This document shows positions 1-5,693 of a DNA stretch of 5,693 bases, piece by piece. Positions within the stretch are counted from its first letter, which is position 1. Every line of letters starts with the position of its first letter. The notes beneath the pieces were generated by a model. It was not told the origin of the DNA, made no database searches, and saw nothing but the letters and a program-made list of their open reading frames with translations. Source of the stretch: Thermoanaerobaculia bacterium (GTDB lineage: Bacteria > Acidobacteriota > Thermoanaerobaculia > UBA5066); assembly GCA_017999215.1 (NCBI GenBank), contig JAGOBQ010000301.1, forward strand, positions 1 through 5,693, in the 5' to 3' direction. The translations under genes and the position numbers were made by a program.

Positions 1-367
1 TCTCGAAGGGGAGGTCGAGGCCCCAGAGCGCCGAAAGGCCGAGGAGCGTCACGGCCGCATCCGAGCTCCCACCTCCGAGCCCGCCGCCGGAAGGGATCCG
101 CTTCTCCAGCTCGATCGCCGCGCGCGCCTTCACCCCCGCCGCTTCCGCGAGGAGGCGGGCCGCACGGAGGACGAGGTTCTCCGGGCCGGCCGGGACGGAG
201 GGGTCGTCCACCCGGAGCGACAGCGCGTCGCTCTCCTCGAAGGAGAGCCGGTCCGTCAGCCCGACCGCCTGGAAGACCGTGTCGAGCTCGTGGAAGCCGT
301 CGGGCCTCTTTCCGAGGACGAGGAGGGAGCGGTTCACCTTCGCGAACGCTTCGGCGACGAGCCTCAT
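1..367 (-). CDS. ispE: 4-diphosphocytidyl-2-C-methyl-D-erythritol kinase (IspE), N-terminal part, cut by window edge
   Basis: IspE phosphorylates the 2-hydroxyl of CDP-methylerythritol with ATP in the cytoplasmic MEP (non-mevalonate) isoprenoid pathway. The window holds the first 122 residues, read from the ATG at 367; the family is usually about 280-300 residues, so over half lies beyond the left edge. Visible hallmarks are AKVN (residues 9-12, with Lys10 at the conserved substrate-binding lysine), GKRPDGFHEL (19-28, with the conserved DG-aromatic-H), and the GHMP-kinase ATP loop PSGGGLGGGSSDAA (92-105). The catalytic Asp of the C-terminal half (Asp141 in E. coli) is outside the window. The start overlaps the upstream lipoprotein stop by four bases (ATGA at 367-364), and GGAGG lies at 381-377, nine bases before the ATG, so the start is well supported and translation is probably coupled. 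Family assignment is firm; nothing can be said about the C-terminal half. Confidence 0.95.
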   Translation of the reverse strand, partial: MRLVAEAFAKVNRSLLVLGKRPDGFHELDTVFQAVGLTDRLSFEESDALSLRVDDPSVPAGPENLVLRAARLLAEAAGVKARAAIELEKRIPSGGGLGGGSSDAAVTLLGLSALWGLDLPFE

Positions 368-1008
368 CCGTTCGACCCTCCGGCCTCCGGGAGCGCGCCG
401 AAGCTCTCGAGCGTCAGCACCGCGTTCCCTTCGGGACCCCGGATCGCGATGCGGCGCGGGAGGCCGGCCCCCGGAGTCAGCTCCACCCGCACGCCGTCGG
501 GCAGGAGGAGGCCGTCGATCTGCCCCGAGCGAGAGACCAGCACCGCCCGTCCCTCGCCCGACGGGAGCGGCAGGACGAAGCGTCCGTTCCGAAGGACCGC
601 CGCGCCCTCGGCGGAGGGCGCCTCCTCCGGGACCCCGAAGAGCGCGGCGAGGACGTCGTGCGCGGCGAGTCGGCCCGGCAGGAGCCCCTCGGCCCCTCCC
701 TCCGCCCTTCGGAGGACGCCGGCGCGCACCACCCCGACGAGGGGAGCCGACACCTGCCAGCCGAGCGCTTCCCCGTCCCACTGCAGGGTGAGGTAGCCGC
801 GAACCGCGAGACCCACCGTCGGGGAGACCTCGCCGCGGAAGAGCGCCTGGAACCGGCGAGGCCGCCAGGCCTCCTCCCGGGCCGCGAGGACCGAGGCGAG
901 GACCTGTGCCGTCTCCTCCGGCCGTGCGGGAATGCCGGCCGGCCCGGCCGAGCGGCAGGCGCCGAGGACGAGGAGCGTGGCCGCGGCGGCCACGGCCGCG
1001 CGCCTCAC
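364..1008 (-). CDS. Small outer-membrane lipoprotein, LolB-like / DUF4292-like (putative)
   Basis: Predicted 214-residue lipoprotein. The GTG start at 1008 is preferred over in-frame upstream starts (to 1098) for two reasons: it overlaps the TPR gene stop as GTGA, and it puts a compact lipoprotein signal at the very N-terminus, with RR (2-3), a hydrophobic stretch (4-15) and lipobox LGAC with Cys18. The mature part has no cysteines. Residues about 53-100 (RFQALFRGEVSPTVG... LTLQWDG... APLVGVVRAGVL) and 140-203 look like alternating beta strands, as in the LolA/LolB fold. Genes for LolB, which receives lipoproteins from LolA and inserts them in the outer membrane, commonly lie between a TPR gene and ispE in Gram-negative bacteria, exactly this position. 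Sequence similarity to known LolB is weak by eye, so LolB function is inferred mainly from position, size, lipobox and strand pattern. A DUF4292-type or otherwise unassigned lipoprotein is the alternative. The Shine-Dalgarno before GTG is poor, which fits coupled translation. Confidence 0.72.
   Translation of the reverse strand: MRRAAVAAAATLLVLGACRSAGPAGIPARPEETAQVLASVLAAREEAWRPRRFQALFRGEVSPTVGLAVRGYLTLQWDGEALGWQVSAPLVGVVRAGVLRRAEGGAEGLLPGRLAAHDVLAALFGVPEEAPSAEGAAVLRNGRFVLPLPSGEGRAVLVSRSGQIDGLLLPDGVRVELTPGAGLPRRIAIRGPEGNAVLTLESFGALPEAGGSNG
377..381 (-). promoter_or_regulatory. Shine-Dalgarno for ispE
   Basis: GGAGG on the minus strand, nine bases before the ispE ATG and inside the last codons of the lipoprotein gene. 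It supports initiation at 367 in addition to coupling through the ATGA overlap. Confidence 0.6.
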
Positions 1009-2954
1009 GGCTGCTTCGCCGCGGCGGCCGTCCTCTCGAGCTTCGCCCGGATCGCAGCCCCGCCGTCCTCCGGCTCGAGAGCGAGCGCCCGCGACCACCT
1101 TTCCCGCGCCTTCGCGAGGTCGCCCCGCTTCTCCTCGAGGTCCCCGAGGTGGTCCTCGATCGTCGGGTCGTCCGGCGAGAGGCGCTTGGCCGTCAGGAGG
1201 TGCTTCTCCGCCTCGTCGAGGTTCCCGAGCCGGAACTGGATCCAGCCGAGCGAGTCGAGGTAGGCCGCGTTCGACGGCTCCAGCGCGATCGCCCGGGTGA
1301 CGAGCTCGAGAGCCCGATCCAGGTTCTCGTTCCGGTCCGCGAACATGTAGCCGAGGTAGTTCAGAGCCGCGCCGTGGTCCGGCTTCAGCGAAATCAGCTT
1401 CTCGAACGCCGCGACGGACTCGGGGAACTTCTTCTCCCTCTCGAGGGACGCCGCCTGCCGGAAGAGGAGGTCCGGGTCGTCCGGATGGGCCGCGAGCCCC
1501 GCGGCGGCCGCTTCCGCGGCGCGCCCGTACCGCTCGAGCCGCTGCCAGGCGTCGGCCGCGGCGAGGGCCCCCTCGCGCCCCTCCTTCGCGAGGGCCGCGA
1601 CCATCTCCTCCCCCTCCGCCCGCTCCTTGTCCTTCTCCGAGCGGAGGAGGAACTCCGCCAGGAGTCCGCGGACGTCGAGGTCCTTCGGCGACTTCGCGAA
1701 CGCCTCGCGGCAGGCCTGCAGCCCCTCCGCCGGCTCCTTCGCGTCGCGCGCGACGAGCGTCAGGAGGTTCAGGGCCTGCATGTTCACCGACCCGTCCTCC
1801 TCGAGGAGATGAGGTCGGACGGCCGCCCGCGCCGCCGCCCAGTCCTTCCGGAGGTAGGCGACGTAGCCGAGCTGCCCGTCGACGGAGACGATCCCGCCGG
1901 CCGGCCCCTTTCGCGCGACGAGCTGCGAGCGAAGGTCCCGCAGGACCGTCTCCGCCTCGTCGAGCCGCCGGGCCTCGAGGAAATTGAGGGCGCGCCGGAA
2001 CGCGACGTCGGCGTCGTCGGGCTCGAGTCCCTGGAGCTTCTTCAGGAGCTCTTCCGCGCGTCCCGTCTCCAGCCTCTCGGAAAGGAGGGCGGCGTAGTGC
2101 CGCAGGGTGTCGCGGTGGTCCGGGTCGGCCTTCAGGACCTCCTGGAAGGCCGCCTCGGCCTCGTCGAGCCGGCGGGCCCGCAGGAGCGAGAGGCCGTACT
2201 GCGCGCGCAGGCCGAGGTTCCCCGGCTGCCGCTTCACGAGCTCCGCCAGGATCGGGAGCGCCTTGTCGAACTTTCGGGTCGCCTGGTAGACGCGCAGGAG
2301 ACCGAACGAGGCCGCGGTGTTCTGCCCGTCCATCCGGAGGATCCCGAGGTAGGCCTCCTCGGCCTCTTCGGGCCGGCCGCTCTTCTCGAGCGCCTCGCCG
2401 TAGAGGAGCGGAAGGAGCGGGCCGCGCACGTTCTGCTGCACGCGGGAGAGGACGGCGGCCGCCTCCTCGTACCGCTCCAGGCGCAGGTAGGCCTGGCCGA
2501 GCGCGAGAGCGCCCGCCGGCTCGGTCGGCTGCAGGTCGTTCGCCTTCTTCAGCGGGGAGAGCGCGGCCTCGATTCCGTCCCGGTCACGGGCTCCCGCGAG
2601 GAGGATCTGCCCGAGGACCCGATGCGCCGCGGCGCTGCCGGGCACGAGCGCCACCGCCCGCCGGGCCTGCTCCTCGGCCTCCGGAAGGATCCCGAAGTCC
2701 CGCAACGCCTCCGCGTACTCGCGCCGGAGGTGGCCGTCCTCCGGGTCGAGCTCTACGGCCCGGCGAAACTCCTTCAGGGCTTCCTGGAACTCTCCCTCCG
2801 CCGCGAAGAGCCGGGCGCGGAGGAATCGCTCGACGGCGTCGCGCCGGGACGACTCGGCCGGGCTGAGCGCTTCCGAGCGGGCCGGCGGCGCCGCCGCGAG
2901 GGGCCGGGCGAGGATCGCGAGGGCGAGGACGGCAGCAGCGGGACGGAATCTCAT
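1005..2954 (-). CDS. Exported tetratricopeptide-repeat protein
   Basis: A 649-residue protein made almost wholly of TPR helices. The ATG at 2954 is chosen because it gives a Sec signal peptide: MRFR, hydrophobic core at 7-18, likely cleavage near Ala20-Ala22, no lipobox. The same frame is open far upstream, but that part is only the wrong frame of the mutase gene. Recognisable repeats include EFQEALKEFRRAVELDPED (55-73), RYEEAAAVLSRV (161-172), RRLDEAEAAFQEVLKADPD (261-279), RRLDEAETVL (329-338), KFPESVAAFEKLISLKPD (509-526), NLDRALELVTRAIALEPSN (544-562), NLDEAEKHLLTAKRLSPDD (578-596) and DLAKARERWSRALALEPED (612-630). The C-terminal block with NYLGYMFADRN (532-542) and LDSLGWIQFRLG (566-577) is typical of the TPR proteins found next to lolB and ispE. 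It is probably a periplasmic protein-interaction scaffold; no catalytic motif is seen and the exact role is unknown. The stop overlaps the lipoprotein start by four bases. The Shine-Dalgarno is weak (GGCGGT just before ATG). Confidence 0.9.
   Translation of the reverse strand: MRFRPAAAVLALAILARPLAAAPPARSEALSPAESSRRDAVERFLRARLFAAEGEFQEALKEFRRAVELDPEDGHLRREYAEALRDFGILPEAEEQARRAVALVPGSAAAHRVLGQILLAGARDRDGIEAALSPLKKANDLQPTEPAGALALGQAYLRLERYEEAAAVLSRVQQNVRGPLLPLLYGEALEKSGRPEEAEEAYLGILRMDGQNTAASFGLLRVYQATRKFDKALPILAELVKRQPGNLGLRAQYGLSLLRARRLDEAEAAFQEVLKADPDHRDTLRHYAALLSERLETGRAEELLKKLQGLEPDDADVAFRRALNFLEARRLDEAETVLRDLRSQLVARKGPAGGIVSVDGQLGYVAYLRKDWAAARAAVRPHLLEEDGSVNMQALNLLTLVARDAKEPAEGLQACREAFAKSPKDLDVRGLLAEFLLRSEKDKERAEGEEMVAALAKEGREGALAAADAWQRLERYGRAAEAAAAGLAAHPDDPDLLFRQAASLEREKKFPESVAAFEKLISLKPDHGAALNYLGYMFADRNENLDRALELVTRAIALEPSNAAYLDSLGWIQFRLGNLDEAEKHLLTAKRLSPDDPTIEDHLGDLEEKRGDLAKARERWSRALALEPEDGGAAIRAKLERTAAAAKQP
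1954..2178. repeat. Pair of 21-base direct repeats inside the TPR gene
   Basis: The 21-base stretches at 1954-1974 and 2158-2178 match at 20 of 21 positions and are 204 bases (68 codons) apart. Both encode the TPR-helix segment ARRLDEA on the minus strand. Related but shorter copies occur at other LDEAE positions, for example near 1211. This reflects repeated TPR units in the protein rather than a separate element. Confidence 0.7.
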
Positions 2955-3022
2955 ACCGCCGCGGAGCGTAGCAAGCGGGAGGCCAGGAAGGGAAAGCCCC
3001 CCCCACTCACGATCCGGCGTCC
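2955..3022. other. 68-base gap between mutase and TPR genes
   Basis: No gene fits here. On the minus strand it holds a run of eight G's (C8 on plus, 2997-3004) followed by CTTTCCCTTCC, and ends in a weak ribosome-binding region before the TPR ATG. I see no convincing -35/-10 pair and no hairpin with a T tract, so neither a terminator for the mutase nor a promoter for the TPR operon can be called. Read-through from the mutase gene is possible. Confidence 0.5.
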
Positions 3023-4723
<1,701 letters not shown>

Positions 4724-4727
4724 GCGG

Positions 4728-4734
4728 TCACCTC
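4728..4734 (-). promoter_or_regulatory. Strong Shine-Dalgarno for the mutase gene
   Basis: GAGGTGA on the minus strand, four bases before the ATG at 4723. It is an excellent match to the 16S anti-Shine-Dalgarno and is clearly stronger than those of the TPR and lipoprotein genes, which suggests good independent initiation of the mutase. Confidence 0.75.
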
Positions 4735-4748
4735 GGCGGAATCCGGCT

Positions 4749-4823
4749 CGGCCCTCGGGGGCCGCCTGAAAAACCGGTAACTCTACCAGCAGGGCCCCGG
4801 GGCTCGTCCGGATCCCCGCCCCG
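4749..4823. other. GC-rich inverted repeats in the psuG-mutase gap
   Basis: The 100-base gap (4724-4823) contains three potential stem structures. They are a six-base stem with a four-base loop at 4749-4764 (CGGCCC/GGGCCG), a perfect ten-base palindrome GCCCCGGGGC at 4794-4803, and a six-base stem CGGGGC/GCCCCG spanning 4798-4823 directly after the psuG stop. None is followed by a T tract in the direction of transcription, so they do not qualify as standard intrinsic terminators. In such GC-rich DNA short stems are expected by chance. Confidence 0.3.
4780..4788 (-). promoter_or_regulatory. Possible extended -10 element upstream of the mutase gene
   Basis: TGGTAGAGT on the minus strand sits at the edge of the only AT-rich island in the psuG-mutase gap (about 4765-4788, containing TTTTT at 4768-4772). 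It has a TGn extension and matches four of six -10 consensus bases. No recognisable -35 lies at the right distance, so this is a weak call. If real, the mutase would have its own promoter with a leader of roughly 50 bases. Confidence 0.22.
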
Positions 4824-5693
4824 TCAACGTCCGGCCAGGGCGACGGCGATGCGTGCGGCGACGCCCGCGTTCGAGACGACGAGAGCCTCGTTCGCGGCGA
4901 GCGTCCTCCCGCCGGTCTCCTCCGCGAGGCGCGCGAGGAGGAACGGAGTGACGGCCTTGCCGGCCACCCCCTGCTCCCGCGCCGCGGCGAGGCTCCGCTC
5001 GATCGCGCCTTCCACGACGTCGCGCGGGAGCGCCGCCTCGGCCGGGACGGGATTCGCGACGAGGATTCCGCCGCTCGCCGGCCAGGCCCAGTGCGCCCTC
5101 GCGAGGCGGGCCACCTCGGCCGCGTCGTCGGAGACGACCTCGAGCGGAAGGCCCGAGCCGCGCATCCAGAACGCCGGGAGCTCCGCGGTCCCGAAACCGA
5201 CGACCGGGACGCCGAGCGTCTCGAGCGCCTCGAGCGTCTTCGGCAGGTCGAGGACCGCCTTGGCCCCCGCCGCCACGACGGCGACGCGGGTTCGCGAGAG
5301 CTCGAGGAGGTCGGCCGACACGTCGAACGTCTCCCCGGCGCCCCGGTGGACGCCGCCGATCCCCCCTGTCGCGAAGACGCGGATCCCCGCGGCGGCCGCG
5401 ATCGCCATCGTCGCGGCGACCGTCGTCGCTCCGCTCTCTCCCCGCGCGGCGAGGAGGCCGAGGTCGCGCGTGGACGCCTTCCGCACCCGCGAGCCGGCCC
5501 GCGCGAGCGCCTCGGTCGAGGCGTCGTCGAACCCGGCGCGCGGCACGCCGTCGAGGACGGCGACGAGCGCGGGCACCGCCCCCGCTCGCCGCACCGCCGC
5601 CTCGGCGGCGCGGTGCGTCTCGAGGCTCTTCGGGTACGGCAGTCCGTGGCAGAGGATCGTCGACTCGAGCGCGACGACGCCGCGCCCCTCTGC
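4824..5693 (-). CDS. psuG: Pseudouridine-5'-phosphate glycosidase (PsuG), N-terminus cut by window edge
   Basis: PsuG reversibly splits the C-C glycosidic bond of pseudouridine 5'-phosphate, giving uracil and ribose 5-phosphate, in cytoplasmic pseudouridine breakdown downstream of the kinase PsuK. The window holds 289 residues up to the TGA at 4824; compared with the roughly 310-residue E. coli enzyme only about 20 N-terminal residues are missing. The frame is open to the right edge and begins with the family block VVALESTILCHGLPYP, so an internal GTG at 5594 is not the start. Numbering from the edge, the counterparts of the E. coli active-site residues are present with conserved spacing: Glu10 in ALEST (Glu31), Lys72 in RKASTRDL (Lys93), Asp128 in FDVSADL (Asp149) and Lys145 in AGAKAVLD (the Schiff-base Lys166). 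TGGIGGVHRG (109-118) and TPFLLARLAE near the C-terminus also fit. The enzyme should be active. No PsuK gene is visible; it may lie to the right. Confidence 0.96.
   Translation of the reverse strand, partial: AEGRGVVALESTILCHGLPYPKSLETHRAAEAAVRRAGAVPALVAVLDGVPRAGFDDASTEALARAGSRVRKASTRDLGLLAARGESGATTVAATMAIAAAAGIRVFATGGIGGVHRGAGETFDVSADLLELSRTRVAVVAAGAKAVLDLPKTLEALETLGVPVVGFGTAELPAFWMRGSGLPLEVVSDDAAEVARLARAHWAWPASGGILVANPVPAEAALPRDVVEGAIERSLAAAREQGVAGKAVTPFLLARLAEETGGRTLAANEALVVSNAGVAARIAVALAGR

Noticed and set aside
1009..1098. Longer N-terminus for the lipoprotein, starting near 1098
   Set aside because: It would add 30 Arg/Gly-rich residues ahead of the signal peptide and overlap the TPR gene by over 90 bases. 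The GTG at 1008 gives a normal lipoprotein signal and a classic four-base overlap.
279..1300. Several plus-strand open frames of 120-200 codons at the left end
   Set aside because: All are antisense to ispE, the lipoprotein gene or the TPR gene, have low-complexity Arg/Pro/Ala/Ser composition, and overlap one another in different frames.
5591..5616. 26-base imperfect inverted repeat (GCACCG...CGGTGC) in psuG
   Set aside because: It lies inside well-conserved coding sequence for an Ala/Arg-rich helix, the arms contain a bulge and the loop is very short. This is expected by chance in DNA this GC-rich.
4724..5693. Metabolic link between PsuG and the mutase through pyrimidine breakdown
   Set aside because: Uracil breakdown leads to beta-alanine, not to an obvious substrate of this mutase, and no pyrimidine-degradation genes are present. 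Adjacency alone does not support a pathway.

Overview
This is a very GC-rich window. All five recognisable genes lie on the minus strand, so transcription runs from the right edge to the left edge. The likely source is a diderm (outer-membrane) bacterium: there is a Lol-type lipoprotein, and the TPR protein / LolB-like lipoprotein / IspE order is one I know from Gram-negative genomes. The GC content, the separately encoded acyl-CoA mutase large subunit and the style of the TPR protein would suit Acidobacteriota or a similar high-GC lineage. That assignment is a guess from composition and memory, not something the sequence proves.

Layout in the direction of transcription, from high to low coordinates: (1) psuG, pseudouridine-5'-phosphate glycosidase, 5693-4824, cut by the right edge so that the extreme N-terminus is missing. 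(2) A 100-base gap at 4823-4724 with GC-rich inverted repeats, a small AT-rich island and a strong Shine-Dalgarno. (3) A B12-dependent acyl-CoA mutase large subunit, 4723-3023. It looks like methylmalonyl-CoA mutase but carries the two substrate-pocket residues typical of isobutyryl-CoA mutase (Phe95 and Gln213), and it has no cobalamin-binding domain of its own. (4) A 68-base gap at 3022-2955 with a run of eight C's. (5) An exported TPR-repeat protein, 2954-1005. (6) A small LolB-like/DUF4292-like lipoprotein, 1008-364, starting with GTG inside the TPR gene's stop codon (GTGA). (7) ispE, 367-1, starting with ATG inside the lipoprotein's stop codon (ATGA) and running off the left edge.

Genes 5-7 are joined by two 4-base stop/start overlaps and are almost certainly one translationally coupled operon: a periplasmic or outer-membrane TPR protein, an outer-membrane lipoprotein of probable LolB type, and the isoprenoid-precursor kinase IspE. 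psuG belongs to pseudouridine salvage or catabolism, and the mutase to branched-chain or propionate-type acyl-CoA metabolism. No functional link between these two and the lipoprotein operon is visible. They may simply be co-directional neighbours.

No mobile element, CRISPR array, RNA gene or clearly new multi-gene system was seen. The observations most worth following up are the substrate specificity of the mutase and the identity of the divergent lipoprotein in the lolB position.
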